From Beggiatoa alba B18LD (GTDB taxonomy: Bacteria > Pseudomonadota > Gammaproteobacteria > Beggiatoales > Beggiatoaceae), in the NCBI RefSeq assembly GCF_000245015.1, contig NZ_JH600070.1, positions 1,351,284 through 1,415,283 on the forward strand: DNA of 64,000 nt. Reading direction: 5' to 3'. A program made the position numbers and the translations under genes. The notes under the pieces were generated by a model. It was not told the DNA's origin. It ran no database searches and was given only the letters and a program-made list of their open reading frames with translations. Positions 8,354 to 18,079 of this stretch are shown piece after piece (the first letter of the stretch is position 1; each line of letters starts with the position of its first letter).

Positions 8354-9427
8354 ATGCCCGCCAACCCCCCAAAGTCGCCGAAAAAACCACGTGACAAAAG
8401 CGAGAAAAAAAAGCCCGAACACGACCCCAGCTATAAACGCTTTTTCTCCCATCCTGAGATGGTAAAAGACCTGCTAGAAGGCTTTGTCGCAGAAGAATGG
8501 GTTAAAGAACTAGACTTTAAAACCCTAGAAAAAGTCAGCGGACAATTTACCAGCCACGACCTCCGAAGCCGTGACAACGACGTAATATGGCGAATTAACT
8601 GGCGCGACAAATGGCTATACATCTACATCCTGCTAGAATTTCAATCCAGCGTCGACAAATACATGTCGGTACGCTTCATGGTTTATATCGGCTTACTCTA
8701 TCAAGACTTATTAGATGCCAAACTCATTGATGGCAAACTTCCCCCTGTATTGCCTATCGTCCTCTACAATGGACAAGCCAGATGGAATATGCCGTTAAAC
8801 GTTTCCGAATTAATAGAACCTTCACCTCTTCAAAAATATCAACCTCAACTACACTATTTACTCATAGACGAAGGGATATATAACCCCACAGAATTATCGA
8901 ACTTACACAACCTTGTCGCGGCACTCTTTCGCTTAGAAAAAGCCCAAACAGAACAAGAAGTGTCTGAAGTGATTAATTTACTCGTCACATGGCTACAAGA
9001 ACCCGCACAACTAGAAATTAGAAAAGCCTTTGCGACATGGTTAGGGCGTGTTTATCTCCCGCATCATCTCCCAGAGGCAATAGTCCCAGAATTAATAGAC
9101 TTACAGGAGATAAATGTCATGTTAGCGGAACGTGTCGCAAACTGGTATGAATCGGGCATTCAAAAAGGCTTACAACAAGGCAAACTTGAAGGACTTATTG
9201 AAGGAGAAGCAAAAGGAGAAGCAAAAGGGGAAATAAAAGGGGAAATAAAAGGTATCAAAACCGCCTTATTAGCCATCTTAACCATGCGCTTTGGAGAAGT
9301 TTCTCCTGAAACCAAACAAGCCATTGAAGCAATTCAAAAACTAGAACACTTAGAACAACTAATGCGTCAAGCCATTATTGTCGATTCTCTGATAACCTTC
9401 CAACAACTACTTTTTCCTACGCATTAA
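8354..9427 (+). CDS. Rpn family nuclease/putative transposase (PD-(D/E)XK)
   Basis: 357 residues. The N-terminus HDPSYKRFFSHPEMVKDLL and the core RDNDVIWRI and IYILLEFQSS are typical of the Rpn/transposase_31 family, PD-(D/E)XK enzymes linked to RecA-independent recombination in E. coli; the acidic residue of RDND and the E-x-Q of LEFQ are the expected catalytic positions. The C-terminus has four 4-residue repeats (GEAK/GEIK, from 9203-9250), then a Leu-rich helical tail. Such genes are often multicopy in filamentous sulfur bacteria and cyanobacteria. The residues seen are intact. The start lies in a Pro/Lys-rich leader (MPANPPKSPKKPRDK). Confidence 0.85.
   Translation: MPANPPKSPKKPRDKSEKKKPEHDPSYKRFFSHPEMVKDLLEGFVAEEWVKELDFKTLEKVSGQFTSHDLRSRDNDVIWRINWRDKWLYIYILLEFQSSVDKYMSVRFMVYIGLLYQDLLDAKLIDGKLPPVLPIVLYNGQARWNMPLNVSELIEPSPLQKYQPQLHYLLIDEGIYNPTELSNLHNLVAALFRLEKAQTEQEVSEVINLLVTWLQEPAQLEIRKAFATWLGRVYLPHHLPEAIVPELIDLQEINVMLAERVANWYESGIQKGLQQGKLEGLIEGEAKGEAKGEIKGEIKGIKTALLAILTMRFGEVSPETKQAIEAIQKLEHLEQLMRQAIIVDSLITFQQLLFPTH
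9203..9250 (+). repeat. Four 12-bp tandem repeats within the rpn-like gene
   Basis: Two copies of GGAGAAGCAAAA are followed by two of GGGGAAATAAAA, encoding GEAK-GEAK-GEIK-GEIK. The repeat keeps frame and is likely to vary in number between strains. Confidence 0.9.
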
Positions 9428-9448
9428 TCGTGAAACCTTCAATATAAA

Positions 9449-9480
9449 GACCTAACTGATTTTTTAAAATCGGTTAGGTC
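9449..9480. terminator. Bidirectional terminator between rpn-like gene and dctM
   Basis: GACCTAACTGATTTT and AAAATCGGTTAGGTC form a 15-bp stem with one mismatch, followed by a T-rich tract on the plus strand and flanked by A-rich sequence on the other. It separates two convergent genes. Confidence 0.85.
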
Positions 9481-9515
9481 CTTATTTTTATCACACCTCA
9501 CTGAATTTAGAAGGT

Positions 9516-10874
9516 TTACCCATACGCCACACTAGGCAACCATAATACTAAATCTTTCCACATGTAAGTAATCGCAAGTCCTGATATTTGTAGCAGAATA
9601 AAGGGAACTACACCACGATAAACATGCCCTATGCGTATTTCTGGTGGAGCAACCCCTTTTAAATAAAATAAGGCAAAGCCAACAGGGGGCGTTAAAAAAG
9701 AAGTTTGTAAACAGACAGCAAAGACAACCGTAAACCAAACTAAATCAAAGCCTAAATCCTGAATGACGGGCGCAACCAGTGGCAATACAATTAGGGTAAT
9801 TTCCACCCAATCTAAAAAGAATCCTAAGATAAATACGACAACTAAGATGGTGATAACAATGCCATCACCGCTGAAAGGTAGGGCTTTTAAGGCACTAGCA
9901 ACTAATTCATCTCCGCCTAATCCACGTAAGACTAAAGAATAGGCAGTTGCACCGACAAAAATTGCAAAAATAAATGCGGTCGTTTTCGTTGTTTCTATTG
10001 CAACATCTTTTAAGATTGAAAAAGTCAGTCGTCCTTTGAATAAAGCAAGTAACGTTGCTCCAAACGCGCCCACGCCTGATGCTTCTGTTGGGGTTGCTAT
10101 TCCCATAAAAATACTGCCTAAAACCGCTAAAATTAAAAATGCAGGTGGTAAAACTGCTAATAATGCCCGCCCAACCAGTGCCAGCGTGATGGGTTCTATA
10201 TTGTTTGGTAATGGGGCAAGCTCTGGTTTTAGATAGGAAATGATGAGAATGTAAAGGATAAATAAAACACCCAATAGTAGCCCTGGAAAGAGTGCTCCTA
10301 AAAATAAATCTCCTGCAGGTAAAGATAAGCGGTCAGCCATTAACACCAACATGATGCTGGGTGGGATTAAAATCCCTAATGTGCCTACCGCGCAAATTGT
10401 GCCACAGGCTAATTCTTTGCTATAACGCTGTTCTAGCATGGGCGGTAAGGCTAATAAAGCCAATAAGGTGACTGACGCGCCAATAATCCCTGTAGAAGCA
10501 GCGAGCAATAGCCCAATTAAAGCCACCGTAATCGCATAACCGCCACGCACTCGTCCGAACAATTTCACTAAATTACTCATTAATTGTTCTGCCATGCCTG
10601 AACGGTCTAGCATCAAGCCCATAAAAACGAACATGGGTAAGGCGACCAATACCCAATTATTCATGATGTCCCAAATACGCTCGACAATCAGCGACGTTTC
10701 CGCCCAAGTTTCGATAATAAAGACATCAACATCATAATTTGCACTGATAAAAATAGATATCGCGCTAAAAATAACCGCCAAACCACCAAGTATCCACGCA
10801 ACAGGAAAACCCGTAAATAATAAAAGGATAAATGACAAAAACATCGACAAGGCTAGAATCTGATCAAGTTCCAT
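9516..10874 (-). CDS. dctM: TRAP transporter large membrane subunit (DctM)
   Basis: 452 residues, almost entirely hydrophobic with about a dozen membrane segments, as expected of the DctM ion-coupled permease. Recognisable parts include the N-terminal FTGFPVAWILGG, the conserved stretch TPTEASGVGAFGA, and ILVLPLV-type and LQTSFLTPPVGFALFYLKG segments near the C-terminus. It follows dctQ after 6 bases. It moves the substrate bound by DctP across the inner membrane, usually with Na+. Confidence 0.95.
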   Translation of the reverse strand: MELDQILALSMFLSFILLLFTGFPVAWILGGLAVIFSAISIFISANYDVDVFIIETWAETSLIVERIWDIMNNWVLVALPMFVFMGLMLDRSGMAEQLMSNLVKLFGRVRGGYAITVALIGLLLAASTGIIGASVTLLALLALPPMLEQRYSKELACGTICAVGTLGILIPPSIMLVLMADRLSLPAGDLFLGALFPGLLLGVLFILYILIISYLKPELAPLPNNIEPITLALVGRALLAVLPPAFLILAVLGSIFMGIATPTEASGVGAFGATLLALFKGRLTFSILKDVAIETTKTTAFIFAIFVGATAYSLVLRGLGGDELVASALKALPFSGDGIVITILVVVFILGFFLDWVEITLIVLPLVAPVIQDLGFDLVWFTVVFAVCLQTSFLTPPVGFALFYLKGVAPPEIRIGHVYRGVVPFILLQISGLAITYMWKDLVLWLPSVAYG

Positions 10875-10880
10875 AATGGA

Positions 10881-11492
10881 TTATCTCCCAGTCGATGATA
10901 GCGGTTTAGGAAAACGAAATAAAAAACTGCTACAGCGTAAAAAACGCGATATGGTGGCAATGCTTAAGAGGCAAAAGCCAATGAGTAGAACTGATTTAAT
11001 CAACCAGCGATAAGGCAAACCCCCTGGTGCTTGTGAAATCTCATTAATTTTATAAGCGTCATACACAAAGGGGACAGTGTAAATAATCACGAGTGTGATA
11101 AATGGTAAGAGAAAGAAGAGAATACCAAACAATTCTATCCATGCTTGCGCTTTTAAACTAAGACGGTCATGCAAAATGTCTATGCGTACATGTGAATCTG
11201 ATTGATAACAGTAGGAAAGCCCAACAATAAAGCCGATAGAGTACAGATGCCATTGAATTTCCTCTAATTCAATACGTCCCTGTCCCAATGCGTAGCGCAT
11301 CACAACATTGATGATAATGACAAACATCAGCGGAAACCAAACCCATGATGCAATTTCCCCAATTGTACGAATAAATCCATCTAAGCGGGCAGAAATCGCA
11401 TTTGTAGGTAAACCATGGGCAGGGACAATATGAGCAAAGTGAATTTCTTCCGCTGACGGTGTTGTGACGGATGGCTCAACAGGTGGATTCAT
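10881..11492 (-). CDS. dctQ: TRAP transporter small membrane subunit (DctQ)
   Basis: 203 residues with four predicted membrane segments (SWVWFPLMFVIIINVVM; IEEIQWHLYSIGFIVGLSYCY-like region; LFFLLPFITLVIIYT; LLIGFCLLSIATI). The WHLYS and DSHVRIDI motifs are typical of DctQ. It lies between dctP and dctM, 6 bases before dctM. The N-terminal ~40 residues are extended and polar compared with minimal DctQ proteins. Confidence 0.92.
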   Translation of the reverse strand: MNPPVEPSVTTPSAEEIHFAHIVPAHGLPTNAISARLDGFIRTIGEIASWVWFPLMFVIIINVVMRYALGQGRIELEEIQWHLYSIGFIVGLSYCYQSDSHVRIDILHDRLSLKAQAWIELFGILFFLLPFITLVIIYTVPFVYDAYKINEISQAPGGLPYRWLIKSVLLIGFCLLSIATISRFLRCSSFLFRFPKPLSSTGR

Positions 11493-11608
11493 GAAAACCT
11501 CCTTGCAAGCAAACGCAAAAATAGTTGATAAGTCATTGAAACAACGTTATTTTTACCAAAAATCAAAGATAATTAAAATAACATTGTTTCCTGTTTATCA
11601 ACGTCGTT

Positions 11609-12676
11609 TTAGAAATTGCGGGGTAAATAGGCAAGTGCTTTCCAAATTTTATAAGTTTCCATAAAAGCCTTTTGGCTTTCCATGACCTTTTTAAAATCTG
11701 CATCTTTCGCAGCTTCTTCCGCCATGACTTGCTGTGTCACTTTTTGCAACTCACGTAAAATAGGTTCAGGTAAAGAGCTGACAGTAACCCCTTTTTCTTG
11801 CAGGGATTTGATAACTCCCCCTTGAATGCCTTCTCCTTTAGCCGTAGAACGCGCAACAGCAGCAGTACAAGCCATATCAATCATGGCTTTTTGCCCTTCG
11901 CTGAGTTTGCCCCATTCTTCTTTATTAACAAGTAAGTAGCTAGCTGTAAATGCTTGATGCCAACCAGGGAAATAGTTATATTTCACCACTTTATCAAAGC
12001 CTAATTTTTGGTCGATAGCAGGCATAGAAAATTCTGTTGCATCAATCGCCCCTTTTTCCAAAGCTTGGAAAATTTCCCCACCAGGTAACATCGTAACAGA
12101 TGAGCCTAGTTGCTGAATCACACGCCCACCAATGCCTGCAAAACGGATTTTTAAGCCTTTTAAATCGTCTAACCCTTTAATCTCATTTCGAAACCAACCT
12201 GCTGTTTCAGGACCAATAATACTACATAACAAGGGTTGAATATTCTGTTTTCCATACACTTCTTCTCCTAACTGCCGTCCACCGCCTTCATACCACCATG
12301 CCGTATATTCCCACGGCTCCATCCCAAAAGGCACTGCAGCAAATAGCGGTGAGGCAGGGATTTTGCCTTGATCATAACCAATCCATGTATAACCAGCAGG
12401 CACTTTGTTATTTTTGACCGCATCGGTGATTTCAAACGGCGGAACTAACTTACCTGGTTCAGAAACCCGCAACTCAATATCCCCGTTGCTTGCTTTCATT
12501 AAACTATCAGCAACATAAGTAATCGGATCCCCTAAACCTGGTAAATCAGAAGCAAACGCAACAGGCACACGCCAACGCACTTTATCAGCAGCTTGTGTTG
12601 TTGGAACGATGAGGTAACTACTGAGGGTTAAACTAACAAAGGTGGTGGTTAAAAAAGCACGTGCAGTAAAACGCAT
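11609..12676 (-). CDS. dctP: TRAP periplasmic solute-binding protein, TakP-like
   Basis: 355 residues with a clear signal peptide (MRFTARAF, then a hydrophobic stretch ending TTQAADK). The mature part contains signatures of the TakP/2-oxoacid subgroup: WWYEGGG, GPETAGWFRNEIKGLDDL, LPGGEIFQALEKGAIDA and FPGWHQ. TakP-type proteins bind 2-oxo monocarboxylates such as pyruvate, so a 2-oxoacid or lactate-like substrate is inferred, not shown. It heads the dctP-dctQ-dctM unit; a 116-base gap separates it from dctQ. A palindrome upstream may be an operator. Confidence 0.92.
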   Translation of the reverse strand: MRFTARAFLTTTFVSLTLSSYLIVPTTQAADKVRWRVPVAFASDLPGLGDPITYVADSLMKASNGDIELRVSEPGKLVPPFEITDAVKNNKVPAGYTWIGYDQGKIPASPLFAAVPFGMEPWEYTAWWYEGGGRQLGEEVYGKQNIQPLLCSIIGPETAGWFRNEIKGLDDLKGLKIRFAGIGGRVIQQLGSSVTMLPGGEIFQALEKGAIDATEFSMPAIDQKLGFDKVVKYNYFPGWHQAFTASYLLVNKEEWGKLSEGQKAMIDMACTAAVARSTAKGEGIQGGVIKSLQEKGVTVSSLPEPILRELQKVTQQVMAEEAAKDADFKKVMESQKAFMETYKIWKALAYLPRNF

Positions 12677-12702
12677 TTGTTTCTCCTTATGATGGTTGAT
12701 GA

Positions 12703-12719
12703 TTAAAACAACGTTTTAA
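12703..12719. promoter_or_regulatory. Palindrome upstream of dctP, candidate operator
   Basis: TTAAAAC and GTTTTAA are perfect inverted arms around AAC, 27 bases upstream of the dctP start. No regulator gene is adjacent, so the binding protein is unknown. Confidence 0.4.
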
Positions 12720-13055
12720 CAAATAATGCTTGTTTTTATAATGTTTTTTATATATTCAGGCGATAGATTAAACGCTGATGTATCAAGCATAGCATAATCA
12801 CTTGCAAGAAAATGCACGCGGTATGTACACCTTCGGAATTCATACGCATTTATGAATAAAAGATGTAAGAAAAAAACGTTTATACATGGTCTAACGCTGA
12901 CAGATTGATACAATACATAGCATACTTAAGTAAGAAAAAACGCTAAATATTATAGATAAGTCAGTATGATAAGTTATTACCCGTATTGATTTTTTAATTT
13001 TACCTAGAACGACTGTCAGCGTTATCTATTTGCATTAACACAGAGAATTATTGTT
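12720..13055. other. AT-rich divergent intergenic region
   Basis: This stretch separates dctP (minus) from the kinase-cyclase gene (plus). Apart from the palindrome at 12703-12719 no gene, RNA or strong hairpin was seen. Confidence 0.5.
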
Positions 13056-16000
13056 ATGTCATTCATTACTAAATCATTCCAACATATTTATACCAATGAA
13101 ATTATATATATCCCCCTCCGTTATGGGCTGACAGGGGCATTTGTTGGCTTGGTTTCTCTGCTATTACTGATTACGGCATCTATTCATTATTGGGAAACAG
13201 AAGACTATTTAGAGGCGATGTATCATCATATTCAGCAACAAACCGATAGCAATGTCAGCCATGCAATTCGCTTGTTAGCAACGAATCAAAAAATTGTTGA
13301 CGATAGCCTGCGGGAAAAATTAGATAAAACCGTACCTATTGTAAAACGATGGATGGAGCAATCAGTCACGATTGATAATACAACAGACTGGAATATCATT
13401 AAAAAAGACTTAACCTTAGAGGATGAAAGCGATATTTTTTTAATAGACGAGACAGGAATAGTCAGATATAGCAGTAGGTTACGTTGGTTAGGAGCAAATT
13501 ACCAAACATATCCTAAAATGTATAATTTATTAAATAATTCATATAACGCAAAAACTCCATTATATAGCCGTACTATTTATGATTATAACCGTCAACGTGT
13601 CGGAAAATTAGCTTATATTCCTAACCCTTATAAAACTAACCAATTTGTCGTTATTTATGTCAGCACGCAACGCTATCCCCATATTATTGATACATTTGAT
13701 GTTGCTAAATTGGCTAATCAACTACGTTTGATTAATAACACAATTAGTAATATACGAATTTTTAACTTAAATGAATCACTTCTAAATGATGAAACCTTAG
13801 TCGACAGTAAAACTAAAAAAATCATTACAGAAATGAGTAACACCCGCACGCCACCGAATTATCTTACTACAGCTAATTTAAACGCACGTTATCTATATAT
13901 CAATTTAAGCGATGAACAAAATACAGGACTTGCAGACCCCAGTAAAATCATAGAAATCAATTATAACCGTAATATCATCAATGATAGCCTTACACAACTG
14001 AGTAACATCTATTACCTCATTATTGTGACCAGCATTGTGCTCAGTGTTTTATTCACTTACCTTATCGCTGACTACATTACACGCCCATTAAAAGCCATTA
14101 TTCAAAGCATTAATATCATTGCATTGGGTAATTTAGACCATCCAATCACCGTAAAAACCAATAATGAACTGAAAATTCTTAAACACAGTATTAATTTGAT
14201 GGTCAACAGCATGTTGACTTTTATCAATCAAATTAAACAACAAAACCAAGAATTACAAAAGCTTGACCGCATGAAAGATGAATTTCTTTCCAACACCTCC
14301 CATGAACTACGCACCCCGATTAACGGCATTATTGGCATTACAGAATCCATGCTCGATGGCGTTTCAGGTGCATTAGCCGATACACTCAAACAAAATTTAC
14401 AACTGATTGCTCTTAGTGGTAAGCGTCTTTCTAACCTAGTTAATGACTTACTAGACTTCGCCCAACTAAAACACCGCGAACTCATCCTACATCCTAAACC
14501 CGTTGATATTCGCATAGTCAGCGATATTGTGTTGAATATTGCCCATCCCCTGATAGGGAGTAAAAACCTTATCTTAATCAACCATATTGCTGATGACGTT
14601 CTCGTCACAGCGGACGAAGACCGCTTACAACAAATTCTCCTCAACCTCATCAGCAACGCTATTAAATTTACCGAATTTGGACGTATCGAAATCTTCAGTA
14701 GCCAATACAACGAAAAATTTTTAATGATATCCATCACTGATACAGGTATCGGGATTCCCGAAGACAAAATCGACAAAATCTTTAATGCCTTTGAACAAGC
14801 AGATGCCTCTATCTCCCGAGAATACGGTGGTGCGGGGCTTGGACTCTCCATTACCAAAAAACTGGTTGAACTTCATGGGGGCGAAATTCGCCTACAATCC
14901 ACGGTTGGTAAAGGTAGCCGTTTCAGCTTCACCCTACCACTTGCCCAACGCGATAGCCTCTTTTTTGACACTGCCATACTGCCAACCACAGAAGAACAAC
15001 ATACGGCTAAAACAGACAACGAATCTCTCCCCCTTCCCTTTGAACTACTACTCGCAGAAAATCGCGCTCTACATGACAACGCCCCATTACCTGCCATGCT
15101 TGCCGCAGAGCCTAGCCATAACAACACCCACAAACCTTTCCGCATCCTGATTGTGGACGATGACCCCGTCAACCTAAAAGTCTTAGAAAATCAACTATCA
15201 CTAGCAAACTACCAAGCGGTTAAAGCTGTTGACGGACACGAAGCCCTAGACCATCTCTGGGCTGGCGAAGAATTCGCCCTGATTCTCCTAGATATCATGA
15301 TGCCGAAAATGTCTGGCTTTGATGTCTGTCGTATCATTCGCACCCAATATCCTGCAACACAACTGCCCGTCATCCTGCTGACCGCTCGCAGCCAAGAACA
15401 TGATCTAGTTGAAGGCTTAGAAGTCGGCGCGAATGACTACATCACAAAACCCTTTTCCAAAGTAGAACTACTCAGCCGTATCAAAACACACATCAACCTA
15501 TCACGTATCAACATCGCCTACAGCCACTTTGTCCCCTTAGAATTCCTAAAGCTCCTAGAAAAAGACAGCATCATCGATGTCCGTTTAGGCGACCACGTTC
15601 AAAAACGCATGTCAGTCCTCTTTGCAGACATTCGCTCTTTTACCAGCCTCTCTGAAAGCATGAGCCCACAAGACAATTTCAACTTTCTCAATGCCTACCT
15701 ACAACAAGTTAGTCCTGTGATACGCCAATACAACGGCTTTATTGATAAATACATCGGCGATACAGTGATGGCGCTCTTTCCCAATAAAGCCGACGACGCG
15801 CTACAAGCTGCACTGAGCATGTTAAATGCCCTCGCAAAATACAACTTAACACGCGGTCGTCCAGGTCGCCCTATTATTCGTATTGGCATTGGTCTCCATA
15901 TTGGCACACTAATGCTTGGCACTATTGGCGAAGAAAAACGCATGGAAGGCACAGTCATATCGGATGCAGTCAACCTAGCCTCCCGTATGGAAGGACTCAC

Positions 16001-16379
16001 ACGAATGTACAATGTCTCACTCGTTATTAGTCAACAACTCCTAGAAAATTTAGAAAAAGTAGATGCTTATCACTGCCGATTTTTAGGCAATTTACGAGTA
16101 AAAGGCAAACGTGAACCAGTACAAGTGATAGAAGTCCTAGACGCAGAGCCAGACCTCAACACCCGCCAACTGAAAATTGAACATCTCGCTATCTTTAATC
16201 AAGCGATACAAGCGTTCTTTCAAAAATCTTTTACCCCAGCAACCCAACAATTTGCGGAACTCATCGAGAAAAATCCCGCTGATAAAGTTGCTGAATTTTA
16301 TTTAGAACGCTGTCAATACTACGCCGTGCATGGCGTGCCTGATGACTGGGAAGGCGTAGAGGAATTACAAGAGAAGTAA
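13056..16379 (+). CDS. Membrane sensor kinase-receiver fused to class III adenylate cyclase
   Basis: 1107 residues. A membrane segment (~22-46) and a second one (~320-345) flank a periplasmic sensor region of ~270 residues; HAMP follows (~345-395). HisKA has His416 ([15 protein letters not shown]); the ATPase has [18 protein letters not shown] and GGAGLGL. The receiver has Asp746 ([11 protein letters not shown]). The C-terminal class III cyclase shows metal Asp858 (LFADIRSFT) and Asp902 ([12 protein letters not shown]), with Lys (DKYIG) and Asp ([12 protein letters not shown]) expected for adenine selection, so adenylate rather than guanylate cyclase is likely. The architecture resembles CyaC-type cyclases controlled by phosphotransfer. 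All key residues are present. Confidence 0.93.
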   Translation: MSFITKSFQHIYTNEIIYIPLRYGLTGAFVGLVSLLLLITASIHYWETEDYLEAMYHHIQQQTDSNVSHAIRLLATNQKIVDDSLREKLDKTVPIVKRWMEQSVTIDNTTDWNIIKKDLTLEDESDIFLIDETGIVRYSSRLRWLGANYQTYPKMYNLLNNSYNAKTPLYSRTIYDYNRQRVGKLAYIPNPYKTNQFVVIYVSTQRYPHIIDTFDVAKLANQLRLINNTISNIRIFNLNESLLNDETLVDSKTKKIITEMSNTRTPPNYLTTANLNARYLYINLSDEQNTGLADPSKIIEINYNRNIINDSLTQLSNIYYLIIVTSIVLSVLFTYLIADYITRPLKAIIQSINIIALGNLDHPITVKTNNELKILKHSINLMVNSMLTFINQIKQQNQELQKLDRMKDEFLSNTSHELRTPINGIIGITESMLDGVSGALADTLKQNLQLIALSGKRLSNLVNDLLDFAQLKHRELILHPKPVDIRIVSDIVLNIAHPLIGSKNLILINHIADDVLVTADEDRLQQILLNLISNAIKFTEFGRIEIFSSQYNEKFLMISITDTGIGIPEDKIDKIFNAFEQADASISREYGGAGLGLSITKKLVELHGGEIRLQSTVGKGSRFSFTLPLAQRDSLFFDTAILPTTEEQHTAKTDNESLPLPFELLLAENRALHDNAPLPAMLAAEPSHNNTHKPFRILIVDDDPVNLKVLENQLSLANYQAVKAVDGHEALDHLWAGEEFALILLDIMMPKMSGFDVCRIIRTQYPATQLPVILLTARSQEHDLVEGLEVGANDYITKPFSKVELLSRIKTHINLSRINIAYSHFVPLEFLKLLEKDSIIDVRLGDHVQKRMSVLFADIRSFTSLSESMSPQDNFNFLNAYLQQVSPVIRQYNGFIDKYIGDTVMALFPNKADDALQAALSMLNALAKYNLTRGRPGRPIIRIGIGLHIGTLMLGTIGEEKRMEGTVISDAVNLASRMEGLTRMYNVSLVISQQLLENLEKVDAYHCRFLGNLRVKGKREPVQVIEVLDAEPDLNTRQLKIEHLAIFNQAIQAFFQKSFTPATQQFAELIEKNPADKVAEFYLERCQYYAVHGVPDDWEGVEELQEK

Positions 16380-16388
16380 CAACGGAAA

Positions 16389-16408
16389 TATAGTTACCGT
16401 ACCATAAA
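16389..16408. repeat. Left terminal repeat of an IS630-type element
   Basis: TATAGTTACCGTACCATAAA differs at two positions from the left end of the mini element at 32897-32916 and begins with TA, the target of IS630 elements. It lies 20 bases before the decayed transposase frame. Confidence 0.6.
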
Positions 16409-16427
16409 AAGAGAATAAAAAATAACC

Positions 16428-16710
16428 TATTCAATAGATTTCCGTAAGAAAGTATTAAAAGTGAAACAAGAAGAAAATCTCACCCTAGCAGCGGTAGCGA
16501 AACGCTTTCAAATAGCCATCGCAAGCGTCGTCAGGTAGAGCAAAGTATCGGAAGCCAAACAAACACGTAACAAACCAACCTAAATAGACATGGAAGCCCT
16601 AAAACAAGATGTTGCGTTATATCCCCAATGCTTACCATGATGAACGCGCAACACAGTTTGGAATGACGGAAGGGGGAATTCGCCATGCGTTAAAACGTCT
16701 AGGGATTAGC
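16428..16710 (+). pseudogene. Decayed IS630-type transposase, N-terminal (OrfA) part
   Basis: In one frame the sequence reads YSIDFRKKVLKVKQEENLT, then LAAVAKRFQIAIASVVR, the helix-turn-helix start of IS630-family transposases. It is then broken by an in-frame TAG (16538-16540), a TAA near 16580, and a frameshift near 16622, after which another frame continues PNAYHDERATQFGMTEGG, then IRHALKRLGIS. There is no ATG at the expected start. The catalytic DDE part is missing, because the sequence runs straight into a MITE-like end at 16708. It cannot encode an active enzyme. Confidence 0.85.
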
Positions 16711-16858
16711 CCGAGTTCGGCGAGATTCTTTTAAAAAGACAAGAGATTGTCTGAATCAGGATTTTCAGAATTAACAAAATTTAAACTCCTTAAACCAAGA
16801 AATTAACGCGAATCACGTTTTTTAATTCTGAAAATTCTGTGAATTCTGATTCAGACAA
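16708..16858. repeat. MITE-like left end plus 9-base-step palindromic unit
   Basis: 16708-16724 (AGCCCGAGTTCGGCGAG) is a decayed copy of the terminal repeat of the element at 45596. TTGTCTGAATCAG (16748-16760) and CTGATTCAGACAA (16846-16858) are perfect inverted ends of a 111-bp unit whose arms repeat an AATTCTG/CAGAATT-like motif every 9 bases. It abuts the transposase remnant. Confidence 0.75.
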
Positions 16859-16862
16859 AAAA

Positions 16863-16895
16863 AGACCTGCTAGGCTTTAAAAACCTAGCAGGTCT
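16863..16895. terminator. CCTGCTAGG-type hairpin downstream of aminotransferase gene
   Basis: AGACCTGCTAGGCTTT and AAAACCTAGCAGGTCT form a near-perfect stem. The same hairpin recurs at 45634, 49307 and 52940. Read on the minus strand it lies just after the stop of the aminotransferase gene and is followed by a T-run (complement of 16857-16863). Confidence 0.75.
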
Positions 16896-16904
16896 CGCTC
16901 TGAA

Positions 16905-18074
16905 TCAGGCTTTTTTCAACTTCCCAACCGCATCGCGTATCCGATTTAATCCCTTAATCAACTGTTCACGCGGACAGCCAAAATTTAAGCGGATAAAACC
17001 CGCTCCGCCTTCGCCAAAAGTTGCGCCATCGTTAAAGGCGATTTTTGCTTCAGTTAAAAAATATTGAAATGGGTCAGCAACGGGTAACGCACGACAATCT
17101 AACCAGCCTAAAAAAGTCGCTTCAGGCGCGGTTAAATTCAATTCAGGCAAATACATGGTTGTAAAGTAGCTTATAAAATGGCTGTTATGGCTTAAATAGT
17201 CTAATAAATCTTGTCGCCATGTTTCACAGGATTGATAGGCAGCAATACTCGCCGTTACGCCTAAAATATTGACTTCTGGCACTATCCCTTGCATTGCGCG
17301 TTTGAATTGTTGGCGCAGTTGTGGATTTTGGATAATGGCAAAGCTACAGCCTAAGCCTGCAATATTAAAGGTTTTACTCGCTGCCATGAAAGTAATGCAG
17401 TTGTCTGCAATTTCAGGCGAGAGTGCGGCAAGTGGCGTGTGTGTGCGTCCGTCTAGGAGTAGGTCGCAGTGAATTTCGTCGGAGCAAATGACTAATTGAT
17501 GTTTTAAACAAATCTCTGCAAGTTGTTGTAATTCTTCAGGGGTAAAGAGTCGCCCAACGGGGTTGTGCGGATGGCAGAGTAAAAATAGGCGGGTGCGTGG
17601 TGTAATCGCTTTTTCTAACGCTTCATAGTCCATGCGGTATTTTAAAAATTGTTTGGTTTGTTCATATTGCAGGCTAACGGTTTGAAGTTCGCGTTGTTGG
17701 TTGGTGGGTGCGGAGAGAAAAGGCGGATAAACAGGGGTTTGGGTTAATACGGCATCGCCAACATCACCAATTGCTCGACAAACAATATTTAATCCGCTGA
17801 CTAATCCAGGTAATAGGACGATGTGTTCAGGGCTAACTTGCCAGTTGTAAAAGTGGGCGAGTCGTTCAACCAGTAGATTTAATAGGATTTTAGGTTCTGA
17901 ACCGTAGCCAAAAACACCATGTTCAATCCGTTGTTTTAATGCGGTGAGAATCGGCTCTGGTGAGGGGAAATCCATATCGGCAACCCACATCGGCAATACA
18001 TCCGCGCCATATCGTTGCCATTTTATACTGTCCGTGTCGTGGCGGTTGGTGATTTGGTCAAACGGAGAAGTCAT
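16905..18074 (-). CDS. PLP-dependent aminotransferase, MalY/PatB family (cystathionine beta-lyase-like)
   Basis: 389 residues, the usual length. Family features: the N-terminal RHDTDSIKWQRYG and LPMWVADMDFPSP, substrate-site CHPHNPVGR, the PLP Asp in ICSDEIHCDLLL, and the Schiff-base Lys in MAASKTFNIAGLGCSF. PatB/MalY enzymes cleave C-S bonds of cystathionine, giving homocysteine, pyruvate and ammonia. The start directly follows the TPR-sulfotransferase gene after 5 bases, so the two are probably co-transcribed. Confidence 0.92.
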   Translation of the reverse strand: MTSPFDQITNRHDTDSIKWQRYGADVLPMWVADMDFPSPEPILTALKQRIEHGVFGYGSEPKILLNLLVERLAHFYNWQVSPEHIVLLPGLVSGLNIVCRAIGDVGDAVLTQTPVYPPFLSAPTNQQRELQTVSLQYEQTKQFLKYRMDYEALEKAITPRTRLFLLCHPHNPVGRLFTPEELQQLAEICLKHQLVICSDEIHCDLLLDGRTHTPLAALSPEIADNCITFMAASKTFNIAGLGCSFAIIQNPQLRQQFKRAMQGIVPEVNILGVTASIAAYQSCETWRQDLLDYLSHNSHFISYFTTMYLPELNLTAPEATFLGWLDCRALPVADPFQYFLTEAKIAFNDGATFGEGGAGFIRLNFGCPREQLIKGLNRIRDAVGKLKKA

Positions 18075-18079
18075 TTATT

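Noticed and set aside
14228-15172. Long antisense frames inside the kinase-cyclase gene
   Set aside because: They lie opposite conserved kinase and receiver motifs, whose codon pattern leaves the other frames open; no start signals.
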